A stretch of DNA of 64,000 bases from Craterostigma plantagineum (lineage: Eukaryota; Streptophyta; Magnoliopsida; Lamiales; Linderniaceae): positions 13,207,501 to 13,271,500 of the forward strand of contig JAPQWV010000017.1 of NCBI GenBank assembly GCA_027422505.1, written 5' to 3'. Under the pieces are notes generated by a model. That model was given only the letters and a program-made list of their open reading frames with translations, had not been told where the DNA came from and did no database searches. Shown here piece after piece: positions 21,600 to 33,315 of the stretch (position 1 is the first letter of the stretch; the number at the start of each line of letters is the position of its first letter). The position numbers and the translations under genes are program-made.

Positions 21600-22542
21600 T
21601 CTGCTTCTTTTTCTTTTTGTCACCATTGTCCACCGGGCAGTTTGAGGCGAAGTGGTCTGGTTGCACTTGAAGAATTTCTGCACATTGTTACCGGATGATG
21701 ATATTCCCTTGTTTCTTGGCTGGAACTAGGAGTTTCTTTTAAATTTTCTTCCCAACCAAGATTTTTCATATTTTCTGGTCTGCATGGTGATCTGCTCCAC
21801 TACGTTTTCCTCAGTTTCTTCTTCACCCTCAGAGTCATTTTCTTGTTCAGTGTTGAAGGCAATGTTTGGTTGATTTCTGACTTGGGGTTTTTCTTTTATG
21901 GAGATCTGAGTCATTTCATACGTGGTTAGCGATCCGATCAGTTCCGAGACGGAGAGTTCGTCCAAGTCCTTCGCTTCGTAGATGGCAATTACTTTGGGAT
22001 TACATTCTCTTGGATCTCAGGATTTTGCGCACCTTCTCGCCGTCGGGTATTTTTTTCCCAACGAGAACATTTCATTGATGATATTCATGAATCTTGCATA
22101 CATGCGACTTATAGTCTCGTTGTCCTCCATTTTGAACAGCTCGTATTAGTGCGTCAAGAGGGCTATTCTTTCTTGTACAACTCGAGTGGTTCCCTCATGT
22201 GTGACTTGAAGCATGTCCCACATATCTTTGGCAGATTCGCATGAGCTCACATGATTGTACACTTCTCTTGTAAGCGCACAGGCGATCATGTTCTTTGCTT
22301 TGGCATTCAGGGAGATTCCTCGTTTGTCGGTTGCATCGTATTCAGAACCTTTCTTTGGAGTTCCATCCGCTTTTCTTTGGGTATTGTAAGGTCCAGTCGT
22401 GATGATCCCACAGGTCATAGTCACCAGCAAGCAGGAATTCCGTTATACGGTTTTTCCATGTGGCAGAGTTTGTTCCATCGAAGAGTGGTGGCCTGGAATG
22501 GGATTGTTCCTCTGCAAAAACATCAAAACTCGAAGAAGCCAT
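21600..22542 (-). pseudogene. Ty1/copia gag, unit 2, with damaged zinc knuckle
   Basis: The ATG at 22542 starts MASSSFDVFAEEQSHSRPP and LFDGTNSATWKNRI. A frameshift follows LWD. The middle continues as NMIACALTREVYNHVSS and MWDMLQVTHEGTTRVVQERI. The zinc knuckle near 21680-21640 has lost its second half (QKFFKCNQ then TTSPQTA), so the CCHC array is broken. It is very similar to gag of unit 1 and to the gag start at 63814. Copia gag proteins form the virus-like particle in the cytoplasm; this copy cannot. Confidence 0.88.
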
Positions 22543-22587
22543 TAGATCTATAAGTCAGGCTTGTTAGGCCCGTCGTTTGAGTAACCC

Positions 22588-22599
22588 GCGCTGATACCA
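22588..22599 (-). other. Degenerate primer-binding site of copia unit 2
   Basis: On minus the sequence is TGGTATCAGCGC, one mismatch from the tRNA-Met site. About ten bases found at the LTR/PBS junction of unit 1 are deleted here. Confidence 0.75.
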
Positions 22600-24086
22600 T
22601 ATAAATGTGCCTAAGAGGGGGGTGAATTAGGCTTATAAAATTTATGCTTCTTCTTTTCCTAAAACCTAAGATGTAGTGACTTAGATATGCCTAATAATGC
22701 TAGTGACGTGTATGCTTGATATATCCTGGTAGCGTAGGATGTGTGTCGGGTCTGTCTCACAGCGAAAAAGGAATAACTGTAAAGTAAATGCGAGACAGGA
22801 TTTTTATAGAGGTTATCCCCAACTGGAGTTTACTCCTCTCCTTCGGGTTAGCTCCCAAGAGTTTAACCAATCACTATAATGCACCATAGCTGGATACAAA
22901 ATTGATTGCCAAATACACAACCGAAACAAGTCAAAACACTAGGTTACCACACGCCGATTTCGTTCCTCGGTATCCTTTGATCCCGACAGACACAGCTCGC
23001 TACCGAAGGGCCCCCGGAACTCGTTCTTCCCTTCACGTGTGCGTAAACGTCGACCTTGCCTCCTTGGTATCGCTCACGTCCGAAGACAACACGTTCGAAT
23101 ACAGAACATATGGATGGGATGATGGAATAACTCAGTACGTTCAGTACTTCGCAAGTGATCGCTCAGGTAGGCATAAAGCTATCGCAAATGAACCTTTTCA
23201 CTCAACACTTTACATGGAAAGACGGATCAAGATATTAATCATAAAATCAAGCATACAGTCCATGTAATTTTCGAGAGTCAACATGCCATGTAAATCATGC
23301 TTCTAGAAAGTCATCACAACGGTTATAAGCTCATTAAAGCATGATTATTATTCCGTATAAAACTCAGATTCGTTTTCAAGGCATATTCAGTTGTTTTAAT
23401 CTTTACCATAACAGAACTTCCATAAGTGCTTCCTTACTATCAGCTATAAGTTAATCCAGAATTACTTTCCATGTATAGCACACGCGATAGCATTATATCA
23501 AACATTTTCCATGTATAGCACATAGCATCAGATCAATATATTTACCATGTTTAGCACATAAATCATATTAGATCACAGCTATCACGAATTAAGAAAGATA
23601 TCAATCAAATCAAATCTTCCCTAAATATAATATTCCAATCAGTGTAAGAAAGATATCAAATTGATTTCGCACATTTAAATCAGTTGGATGCATGCAAACG
23701 ATTTTCTACTTGATTTCATCAACGAATAAACAAGTATCAACGGATATATCACTTTCCATATATAAACAGCATATTTTCCTTTTATACCTCAGTAGGATAT
23801 CTCATGCTTTATTTCCATAAATAGAACAGAACGATATATCCTATCACGTGGGCTGTCTATAACATGCGATCACATAGTTTCACCAAATAATCACAGAATC
23901 ACATGTGAATAAAATATTCAACAATTAATCAATTATATCTCATGTATAATTCATGGTCGAATATTATCATGAACTTAGAGCAATTACATTGTCACAAATC
24001 GAATTGCATAATTTATAGACCTACTGTCATTACAATTACATTGTTCATCAAAACACTCTAACACTTATGGACCAAAAAGGTCAACA
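22600..24086 (-). repeat. Copia LTR (1.49 kb), 5' LTR of unit 2
   Basis: It begins TGTTGACCTTTTTGGTCC at 24086 on the minus strand and ends at the degenerate primer site. Similarity to 17297-18715 covers the whole length apart from small indels. Sequence beyond 24086 differs from that beyond 18715, which fixes the boundary. Confidence 0.87.
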
Positions 24087-25047
24087 ATATGATATTACGT
24101 GCTTGCATCATATTCATAATCATATGCATAGTGAGCTGATGTGATGGCATGTTGATGATTTTAATATTGTGAACAATCGCCCATGTGCGGTTAGCTACAG
24201 ACTGCTTACTTGATATGTATTTCATGTGATGGAATATCATTTGACTTTCGGCATGCTATCATGATAGTTTTATAATAAAAAATTTTGATGACTTCATATA
24301 TCATGCTGATAGTTACAATACATCATGTGATATTTTTGAAGATTGGGTAATTACAGTCACATAATCAACGAGTGTGTTATGTGATATTTGCATTAAGAAT
24401 TTGCCTATGTACATGTATATGTATTTATGCATCATATTGGATATGATTTGGAAATTCAGCAATATGATTGATTGTGAGTTGAGATGGGTTTATCTCATGT
24501 GTATTATCTTAGATTGTTAGATAATTTGCATCTCTAATGTGTTAGGGTAGTATTTGAATAATATCGTATCATATTTTAAATTTGAAAATGATTCAAATAT
24601 TCGTTAATATGATTGACGGATTGAAGACCATTTTAAAAATAAGTCTACTCCCTTGTTATTCTATCCGTGCCGAATTTAGATCGAGTACCGGTGGGACCTA
24701 CTCAGTAGGCACCATGTTCAATCTTTAAGAGTCGTGGGGTATGTCGGACATGCCGTATCAAATAGAATGAGTTTGCTTATCAAGAGACCAACACCGATTT
24801 GGGTCTTGGGGAGAAGTTTTGCTGATATATGATGTTAGCAAAACCAAGAGTCAAATGTTATTTGATTAGTAATGTGTTGCTTATCTAAAATAGCTATAAA
24901 TATGTTTCATCGCCACTGGCTTATTCTTAGTGAAAATAAGGATCTTGACCTAGTACTATGGGCCAATAAATTGCAGTAAGAGTTTTATTTTATTAATAAA
25001 ACATTTAAGTGAAAAAATTGAAACCTTTTTCCTATGTGATGTAGATA
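24087..25047 (+). other. AT-rich stretch upstream of copia element 4 (possible LTR/leader)
   Basis: No gene seen. The run ends directly at the gag ATG of the next copia element and contains ACCTACTCAGTAGGCACC, an imperfect palindrome, at about 24697. It may be that element's 5' LTR and leader, but I found neither a clear primer-binding site nor a second copy. Confidence 0.4.
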
Positions 25048-25832
25048 TGGCAGGACAGTCTATTCGTTGCGTTCGCATTTGGACAAGGATAATTTGAGCT
25101 CGAATGGGGCAAATTTATTGATTGGTAGTAGCCTAAGAATTGTTCTTAGGCAAGAGCGCAAGGAATATGTATTGAATACGCCCATTCCCAAATATCCCGA
25201 TGCTAATTCAAGTGTTGAAGAAGTCAGTGAGTACGACCGATATTGTTGCGATGAGATCGATGTAGAATGTCTGATTGTGGCAACGATAGCACCTGAATTT
25301 CAGAAGCTATTCGAGTTGAGCACGTCCTACAATATCATGGAGCAGCTCAAGAGAATGTGTCAAGAGCATGCACGTGAAACTCGAAGCTCCTGTAAGATGT
25401 GTAGAGCTTTGCTGGCATGTAAGATGTCTAAGGGTAACTCTGTTGGTGAAACTAGAAGCTCCTGTGGGCAAGGAGTTGGCCACAGACATTATTTTCAATT
25501 CCCTTCCTCCCATCTATTCTTTGTTCATCATGAACTATCATATGCATGGGATGGATAAGAGTTTGGATGAGATCCATGGGATGCTGAAAACTGCTGAACA
25601 TGACATGAAGAAAGGAGTTTCTCATGTGCTCGCAATTCATGCAGGTGGGAAAAAGATTAAGAAAGACAAATTCAAGCGCCAAACAAAAGGCAAACCAAAT
25701 GTTGGCAAAAATAAGGCTAACATATCCGCTTCGAGCACTCCCACGGTCAAGGTTGCTGCTACTGCTGAGTGCTTTACTGTAAAGACATTGGGCACTGGAA
25801 GAGAAATTGTCCCAAGTATCTTGAAGACTTGA
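25048..25832 (+). pseudogene. Copia element 4 gag
   Basis: ATG at 25048 (MAGQSIRC) is followed by a frameshift near 25065, after which HLDKDNLSSNGANLLIG and LRIVLRQERKEYVLNTP match copia gag. A local rearrangement at 25375-25480 repeats ETRSSC and shifts the frame again. The C-terminal part, DIIFNSLPPIYSLFIMNY and GMLKTAEHDMKK, is clear and ends in a Lys-rich tail. No zinc knuckle is recognisable. Confidence 0.82.
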
Positions 25833-25868
25833 AATGGAAAGGTTGCAACCATTTTAGGTATATTTGTT

Positions 25869-26806
25869 ATTGAAGTTAACATTGCTACTTCTGATTCTGA
25901 ATGGGTATTTGATAGGGGATCGTGCGCTCATATTTGTTCGAATATGCAGGCATGAAAGAATAAGAGGATGCTAAGAAAAGGCAAAGTACAACTACGTGTC
26001 GGAAATGGTGCAAGTGTTGCAGCTGTTGCTATTGGATGCAAAGATGTCTCTTTGCCGAATGGACTTATTTTAGAACTGAAAAATGTACATTATGTTCCAT
26101 CTATCTCAAGAAATATTATTTCTATTTTATGCTTAGACATGGATGATTTCTATTTTACCATTAAGAATGGTTGCTTTTCATTTTATAAAAATTATTTATT
26201 TTATGGATGTTCTAATGAGAAGAATGGTCTATTTGCCTGAGATGGAAAAACAAATTTTAAATAATAACAAAAGATCCAAGATTTCTCATGAGAGTATGAC
26301 TCTGATATGGCATTGTCGCCTAGGTCATATAAGTGAGAGACGCATTAAGAAATTACAAGAAGTGGGACTTCTTGGTCAATTTGATTTAGAATCAATTAAG
26401 ATATGCGAATCCTGTTTGCTCGAGAAGATGATTAAAGCGCCTTTCACCAAAAGAGGTGAAATGGTAACTGACATACTAGGACTGATACATAGTGATGTAT
26501 GTGGTCCGATGACGACTAATGCTTGGGGAGGTTATCAATACTTCATTACATTTACTGATGATTTCAGTAGATACAGATATGTCTACTTGATGAGACACAA
26601 ATGTGAATCATTTGAAAAGTTCAAAAGAATTCAAGAATGAAGGTGAGAACCATCTCAACAAGACATAAAAACCTTACGTTCAGACCGTGGAGGTGAATAT
26701 TTGAGTATAGAGTTTGGTGCTTATCTTAAAGAATGTGGAATTGTTTCACAGTTGACTCCTCCTGGAACGTCGCAATGGAATAGTGTTTCTGAAAGGCGGA
26801 ACAGAA
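25869..26806 (+). pseudogene. Copia element 4 pol: protease and 5' part of integrase
   Basis: Protease begins at EWVFDRGSCAHIC near 25900; the catalytic D-[ST]-G triad is D-R-G, so the enzyme is dead. LRVGNGASVAAVAIG and VHYVPSISRNIIS follow. The integrase zinc finger reads HCRLGHISERRIKKL with CESC. The core has IHSDVCGPMTTNAWGG, SDRGGEY (26676-26697) and SERRNR, giving D, D and E. The frame breaks near 26640. Coding stops after SERRNR at 26806, where LINE sequence starts, and picks up again at about 29059. Confidence 0.87.
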
Positions 26807-28878
26807 GGTGCTTTTCTCTATGGGGGATGAGAAGGCGTCTAGGCCCGATGGGTATACGGTCGCTTTCTTCAAGGCGGCCTGGGGGGTTGTGGGCGATGAT
26901 ATTGTTAGGTCCGCCCAGGACTTCTTTGCGACTGGTAGGTTACTGAAAGGGCTTAACAGTACCCTCATTACGTTAATCCCAAAGAGATACACCTCGTCGA
27001 GCGACAGATTTTCGTCCCATTTCGTGCTGCAATGTACTATATAGGGTTATCTCGAAAATCTTGGCTAATAGGCTAAAGGTGCATCTCCATGGGTTGGTGC
27101 ATGGCTCACAGACGGCATTTGTTCTTGGATGACGTATTGTTGGCACAGAAGCTATGTCTCGAGTACAAATCTAAAGGGCGCCCGCCGCGTGCGATGTTTA
27201 AGGTCGACTTGGCCAAGGCGTATGACAAGGTCGAGTGGAGCTTCTTGCTGGCTTTCCTTGAGGCCATGGGCTTTCATCCAACATACATTGGGTGGATACG
27301 TGCTTGCGTGATGACGACGGCCTTTCCGCTGAACCTGAGTGGCCAAGTGGTGGGCTTTTCCCAGGGAAGAGAGGCATCAGATAGGGCGACCCCATATCGT
27401 CGTACCTTTTTACGATCGTTATAGAGGTTTTTCATGGACTTGTTGTTAGCTGTATTTCTGAGAAGCCGTGGTTTAGGTACCATTGGAGGTGCGAGGCAAT
27501 GGGTTTAGCCTCGTTAGCATTTGCTTATGACTTGCTTCTATTCTGACATGCTGATGTCGTGTCGATTGGGGTGCTGAAGGATGCATTGGAGAGATTTGCG
27601 GCTTTGTCAGGATTATACCCAACCCCAACAAAAGTGAGATGTTCCTATCACGTCGAGCTGAAGGGTTGGCGTCGGTGATTTTATCCCCTCACGGGCTATC
27701 GGGTGGGACAGCTACCGGTTCGCTACCTAGGTTTGCCTCTTATTACTTCTCATTTGTCAATTGGAGACTGCTCCTCGATATTGCAGCGAGTGGATCAGCG
27801 CCTCGGGTCATGGCTTAATCGATTGTTGTCATATACAAGACGACTTCATCTAGTTTGTCTGCCTGTGACTGAGGGAGGTTTGGGGCTTCGTTCCATCGCA
27901 GTCGACAACAAGGCTCTCCTGATGAAGCAACGATGGAGTGTGCTAACCAGGGCACCTGACACGATTTGGGTTGAGTGGTTTTATGGGACGCGGCTACATT
28001 CCTGCTCGCTTTGGGATCTCCCGATCTCGGTGAATGACTCTTGGAGCTGGCGCAAGATGCTGCAGTTATGGCCACTGTTACGATCATTGATTACTTTCAG
28101 GGTTGGGGATGGGTCCAATTTTCGGCTGTGGAAGGACCCCTTGTTATTGGATACACAGTTATTGGAGAGATTTCCACGCAGCCCTATTGAGATGGGACTG
28201 CCCGTTGATTCACGATTGAGTGCCGTTATTGATACTCAAGGATGGAACTGGCAAGGGCAAGGGTCGGTTGAGTATCAAGAGATTAGTCGTCTTTTACCCC
28301 CCGTTGTGTTGGGAGACAGGGAGTCCTTTGGACAGGATGGACGGATGGGACCATGACGGCCTTTTTAGCTAGAGAGGGAATGCGCTATATATGACCCCCT
28401 GTGGTTTGGGCTGTCATATTTGCAGGCCCGTTACGGGTACCATGGCATGAGTTTATTTTATGGCTTGGGGTGCAGGACCGCTTGTCGACTAGGGACAAGC
28501 CATGGGTAGCTCAGAGGGCGGGTACACCGACTGGCATCCTATGTGATGCATTGCACGATGAGACGGCCCAGCATCTTTTTTTATTGTCAATTCTCACGGC
28601 AGTGCTTTCGCCTACTGAGGAGACGTATTAGATGGGTATGGCATGTTCGGGACTGGAATGTGGGAGTGCGGTGGGCCTCGGTTCGATGGCGAGGGAGACA
28701 TCTCCTTCATGCGGTGTATCGTCATGTACTGGCTTCCCTTGTCTACCATATCTGGCAGGCAAGGAACAGACGATGGAGGGAGGGGAACATCACGACACCT
28801 GACAGGGTCGGTGGGAGTGTGCTTGCTTTGGTGACCATGCGCATTAGTGGTACGTCCACTAAGTATGAGCTTCAGTGA
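26807..28878 (+). pseudogene. LINE copy 2 ORF2 remnant (RT and C-terminal region)
   Basis: Open pieces at 26808-27044, 27089-27424, 27703-28356, 28401-28631 and 28543-28878 tile the ORF2 C-terminal two-thirds with four or more frameshifts. Around 27837 the copy joins LSYTRRLHLV directly to CLPVTEGG, lacking about 35 residues that LINE copy 1 keeps there. The product would have been the element's RT; it is inactive. Confidence 0.87.
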
Positions 28879-29058
28879 GCAGCTATACGTCGTTTATGGC
28901 GAGTGCTTTGATAGTAGATTTGATGGTTGGGTTAGTTGTTTGTCGCGGTTTGTGCCCAGTAGCTTGTTACTGGTTGTCTGTGTGGAGTTGATCTCCCACT
29001 CAATATGTACATTCTTCTTTTTTTTATTTATATACACGGGACCTTATACCAAAAAGAA
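26807..29058 (+). mobile_element. 5'-truncated L1-type LINE, copy 2, inserted in copia integrase
   Basis: It starts abruptly inside ORF2 at LFSMGDEKASRPDGYTVAF and continues through RT (LAKAYDKVEWSF at about 27208-27243), the thumb (LPVRYLGLPLI, LPVTEGGLGLRS), zf-RVT-like sequence (FILWLGVQDRLSTRDKPW, LVYHIWQARNRRWREG) to a 3' UTR ending TATACCAAAAAG near 29055. The corresponding region of LINE copy 1 lies at 1-1460. The RT FADD box region (about 27515-27550) is shifted and altered. 5' truncation is usual for target-primed reverse transcription. Confidence 0.9.
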
Positions 29059-29868
29059 TCCTTGTTGGACATGGTTCGATCTATGATGAGTCAAACTGAA
29101 CTTTGTCTTTCCTTTTAGGGTTATGCGCTTGAAACTACTGCATTCACAATAAACACAGTTCCTTCTAAGTCTGTAGAAAAGACACCATATGAGATATGGT
29201 TTGGTAAGGTACCAAATATGAGTTTTATGAAAATTTGGGGTTGCGAAGTTTCTGTCAAAAGGTTGATCGACCTTGGCCCTGGATCAAATCAATGCTTCTT
29301 CGTAGGATATCCTAAAGAAACCAAACGATATTATTTCTATCATATGTCGGAGAACAAGTGTTTGTTGCTCGGCATGGCGTTTTCTTGGAGAAAGAGTTTC
29401 TCACACGAAATGGCAACGATAGTAACCTTAGACTTGAAGAAATTCAAGAAACACTACAAGATGATATGGTTATGGGTTATCATGTGTCCCAACCCACGAT
29501 ACTTCCATCAATGCTAGTCAAGAAGATCCAATTTTGCAACAACTTGCGGAAGAGGCTGAAGTGTTGGCTCGAGCTGATTCGACATCAGTTGAAGTGAACA
29601 ACCTCAAATTGTTGCGGAGGAGGTTCAGCCGGAAGAACAACCTTTACCTAGGTCAACACGGATAGTTCGAATGCCTGCGAGGTTCATGGGACTACATGAG
29701 ATATTGGTATTAGATACCGTGGACCCAATGACTTATAAAGAAGCATTAGACAGACCTGACTTTGATGAGTAGCTAGGAGCCATTGAATTCGAGATGCAGT
29801 CCATGTACGACAATTAAGTTTGGAACTTAGTTGATCTTCCTGATGGTGTAAAAGCCAATGAAAAATTC
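29059..29868 (+). pseudogene. Copia element 4 pol: integrase C-terminus and RT start
   Basis: Integrase resumes with LLDMVRSMMSQTELCLSF, one residue after the SERRNR where it broke, then PSKSVEKTPYEIWFGKVP, FMKIWGCEVSVKRL and GYPKETKRYYFYHMSE. A linker leads to RIVRMPARFMG, DPMTYKEALDRPDFDE and MQSMYDN-VWNLVDLPDG, the N-terminal part of a copia RT (RVT_2). The catalytic RT motifs are missing because the element ends at 29868. Confidence 0.85.
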
Positions 29869-31023
29869 GGGTACCGCACAAACCACTGCGGATTGCCCAC
29901 CATGCGATCCAGCCGATGCCATAACAAGCTAGCGCCTGCTGCTGATTATACCAAGTGAATTCCTGGCCCATCGACGGAAAGGGACATAAGGTCAGCCTGC
30001 ACTAGGCATGTCTGAAAACTGACATATCACGGGCGTTAGGCGCCACACCGTGTCCTTCGGCCGCATGCAAAATGGTGTTGAAGTCCCCTGACACCACCCA
30101 TGCATCGTCCACCCGCAGGGCAACCATCTGTATCAGGTCGTCCGATAGTGGTACATGTTCATCCCATCTCGATTTCCCATAAACGAAAGAAGCAAACACT
30201 CCCTCGCATCGAGTTGTTCCATATGGCAGTGCACGGCCTGACTCGACTTCGCACGCTGAGCCAGGATGGATCCCAACCTACCCATATACGGTACCAGGAC
30301 CATCATCGTAGTAAAAAACCATGTCCAACGTGCTCGTAGGACATCCAACACACGGGCCGCATTAGCCTCCGAAACTCGAGTCTCAAGAAGCTCGACGAGC
30401 CGTAAACTGACTCGCCCAATCCACTCCCCCGCCGTCTTCCTGTGGTATTGTCTGTTAAGACCAGGTACATTCCCCGAGCCCATCAATATCATTGATCGCC
30501 CGTGAAGTAAATCATCGCACCTATGGTCCAACCAATTGGGAGATAATCCATAGATTCCTTTTCGGGAGCGATTCATCCTTCCCGAACGCAGCACTCCGTT
30601 GTAGTGCACTCTCCAACTGTGCTTTTTCCCCCCTTCTTCTTACTCTGGCAAGTCTTTGCGGGCTCCACGCTCTCACCCTATCGTAAGCGCGACGAAGACA
30701 AAGTCACAACCATAACCGCCTTTCCTTTGGCACCCACCTGACGTCATTCCATCGTCAATGTAGCACCCTGTGATTTGTGCTGCCGTGCACGTTGAGGCCG
30801 TGCATAGGGCTGTCCGACACCAACCCTCGCAATGATAGGGCCAGACCCAGTCCCATCGTGTGTGGCTGCCGGCCGTTGGGAGCCGTGTGGCTCACGATAT
30901 GCACTCAACCGCAGCTTAGTGGCTTCACCACGTGTTCTCGCTTGGGGCAATGAGCTTCGCCGTGAGCCCATGTCGCACAAGTCGTGCACTTCTTCGGACG
31001 CCACTCATACTCAACCCTGACTC
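29869..31023 (-). mobile_element. L1-type LINE, copy 3 (internal fragment)
   Basis: On the minus strand it contains the ORF1 zinc knuckle (CTTCATWAHGEAHC near 30960-31000), a spacer, then the ORF2 endonuclease start (MILMGSGNVPGLNRQ near 30492) and GDFNTILHAAEGHG near 30060-30100. It ends inside the endonuclease at 29869, so both ends are truncated. A lost 3' end is not expected from simple target-primed insertion, so deletion or rearrangement followed. Frameshifts abound. Confidence 0.87.
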
Positions 31024-32625
31024 AGATGACCCCATATCGTCGTGGGGTCATGCCCTGTTCACAGTGGTTGCTCCATATCTATAACTGACTCAGATGATCT
31101 CATATCCGTAACTTTGATCTATGCTGAGCTATGGAGACCTGCCCATATCGTTGTGGGGTCATGCTCTGTTGCCAGCGGCACACAATCTAAATAGATGTCC
31201 TCCAAAGTCTGTCGATCGTATTCCATATCAGATATGGACAAGACGAAAACCGAGCTTGAGTCACATTAGAATTTGGGGTTGCCCCGTATTTGTGAAAAAG
31301 CTCAAGACAGATAAACTAGAATCGAAGGCTGTGAAAGGACGCTTTTTCGGGTATTCTGAGGATTTCATGGGATATCAGTTTTACTTCCACGACGATCAGA
31401 AAATCGTTGTAGCCCTTCAGGCTCACTTTCTCGAAGAAGAGTTCGTTCGAGAAGGTGCAGCGGGTCGCGAAGTAACTCTTGGAGAATCATCAGAAGCGCT
31501 TTCACAGACTCCAGTGTCGGTACCGTAGAGCAGTCCGACGCAACCTGAGTTTGCACAGGTCGGATAGAGTATCTCGCTAGCTGAGAGATACGGAATGGTC
31601 CACATCGAGCACGAGGTTGCTGCGATGGAAGGGAACGTCGGAGACGATCCCACTACCTATGACCAGGCAATGAGGGATATAGATTCAGAAAAATGGCTTA
31701 TAGTTATGCAAGTTGAAATGGATTTTACGCATGAAAACCAAGTCTGGACTCTGGTAGACCTCCGGGATGGTTTTAGACGAATTGGGTGTAAGTGGATCTA
31801 CAAGAGAAAGATTGGCTCTGACGGATTGGTTGACACATACAAAGCTAGGCTTGTGGCAAAACAGTACAGTCAAAAAGAGGGCATTGACTATAAGGAGACC
31901 TTTTCCCCAGTCGCTATGATGAAGTTCATTCGAACATTGCTTGTGATAGCTGCGCACTATGACTATGAGATCTGGCAGATGGATGTGAAAACTGCGTTCC
32001 TAGACGGATACCTCAAGGAGGGAATATATATGGAGCAGCCTAAAGGTTTTACGTCTCAAGGAGATGCTCATGAGGTGCGCAAACTGAACAACTCCATTTA
32101 TGGACTTAAACAAGACTCCGAAAGCTGGAATCTTCGGTTCGATGAAGTGGTCAAGGGCTACGGATTCTTGAAGAACAAAGACGAACCTTGCATCGACAAG
32201 AAAAGTAGTGGGAGAAAAATATCGTTCCTCGTATTGTACGTGGACGACATCCGTTTGATAGGAAATGATATCGAAATGCTCTCGATCGTGAAAGTGTGGC
32301 TTTCGACCGAATTCTCCACGAAAGACTTGGGAGAAGCTACCAACATCTTGGGTTCGCCTTTTACTTAGAGAATGTCCTGAAGCGATATAATATGGACAAC
32401 TCTAAGAAAGGGTTCTTGCCTGTGCAACATGGGACGCACCTTTCCAAGGCTATGAGCCCTCAAAGTGAGTTGGATCGGAAGAGATGAGTGGAATCTCATA
32501 TGCGTCTGTAATGGGTAGCTTATGTACCGGATGCTTTGCACGTGACCGGACTTGGCGTACGCTGTGAGCGTAGTCAGTCAGTTTTAGGCTAGCCTTAACA
32601 AGAAACATTGAACAACAGTCAGGAA
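31024..32625 (+). pseudogene. Ty1/copia element 5: integrase C-terminus, RT and start of RNase H region
   Basis: One frame from 31121 to 32368 is broken only by TAG codons at 31526 and 31565. It reads LPISLWGHALLPAAHNLNR, IWGCPVFVKKL, then the RT: EKWLIVMQVEMDFTHENQVW, GCKWIYKRKIGSDG, VDTYKARLVAKQYSQ, MDVKTAFLDGYLKEGIYMEQ, IYGLKQDSESWNLRFDE and LVLYVDDIRLIGNDIEM. The YVDD catalytic box (32237-32248) is intact. A frameshift near 32350 leads into FYLENVLKRYNMDNSKKG and then decayed sequence to about 32620. Gag, protease and LTRs are absent. The sequence differs from element 4. Confidence 0.9.
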
Positions 32626-33167
32626 TATCTAATACCCGTAAATTTAAAATGGGATTACTGTAACTAATATAGTGAAATTAGCATATCAATAATAAAATAC
32701 TTGGCATTTAATTTTAGAAAAAAAAAACCCGGAGAGGATTTGAACGTAATATCGAAATATAGAAGTTTGGAAAGCAATCGAAAATATAAGAATAATATTT
32801 AACAATTCAAGGAATAAATTTTATTTTGAGAAATCAAAGTTTTCGATGATAGCTAATAATGGAAGTTTTCTAAGTACACATTATATATCTTATTTTATTC
32901 CTTGGGAACTTGAGCAAAGTTTTGACCACTTGAGTTGGATGGTTAGAAAGTTTTCGTACATGAACATATATAAAAGCTAGGAACTTTTCGTGATCACATG
33001 TTTGTACAGTGCAATCGTACTAATAACAACTCAAAAGTTTTCGTGCCCCATACCAAGTCATATATATATATAGTATTCTCCCATCAAATCAAAGGCTTAA
33101 TTAACACGTGGAGGCCTTTTATGTTTACTAGTTTAAGCCATGTGCGTTGCAACGGTTATTTTTAGGA
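32626..33167 (+). other. AT-rich stretch, possible gypsy LTR fragment
   Basis: It starts CTAATACCCGTAAATTTA, similar to TTTAATACCCGTAACAGG at the gypsy LTR start near 60317, and both contain AATATAGAAGTTT about 110 bp in. Nothing else is recognisable. It precedes the duplicated composite region. Confidence 0.3.
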
Positions 33168-33290
33168 GATTTTTAGTTTATCAGATATATTGTTATCGAA
33201 AAGATCAGAGATCCGCGATCGGGCCATCTATTTTATAGTGGACCCGAACCCGTCCATTTATTTTATAGTGGAGCCGAGACCCGCCAATTA

Positions 33291-33315
33291 CACGACTGCT
33301 TCAATAACAGTCGTG
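33291..33315. repeat. CACGACTG perfect stem-loop (first of eight)
   Basis: CACGACTG, nine bases, CAGTCGTG form a perfect 8-bp stem. Perfect or imperfect copies start at 33465, 33661, 35028, 37606, 37781, 38748 and 43254. Those at 35028 and 38748 are exact inverses of those at 33291 and 37606 over about 35 bp including flanks. Confidence 0.88.

Larger units (their letters stand above)
25048..29868 (+). mobile_element. Ty1/copia element 4, interrupted by a LINE
   Basis: Gag, protease, integrase and the very start of RT occur in order on the plus strand. A LINE fragment at 26807-29058 splits the integrase. The element stops in the RT N-terminus at 29868, where a minus-strand LINE fragment begins. 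It belongs to a different copia family from 14222-24086: the gag and protease sequences are unrelated in detail. Confidence 0.87.

Noticed and set aside
26795..29065. A firm target-site duplication for LINE copy 2
   Set aside because: Only an AGAA-like 4-bp match can be drawn between the two sides, too short to claim.
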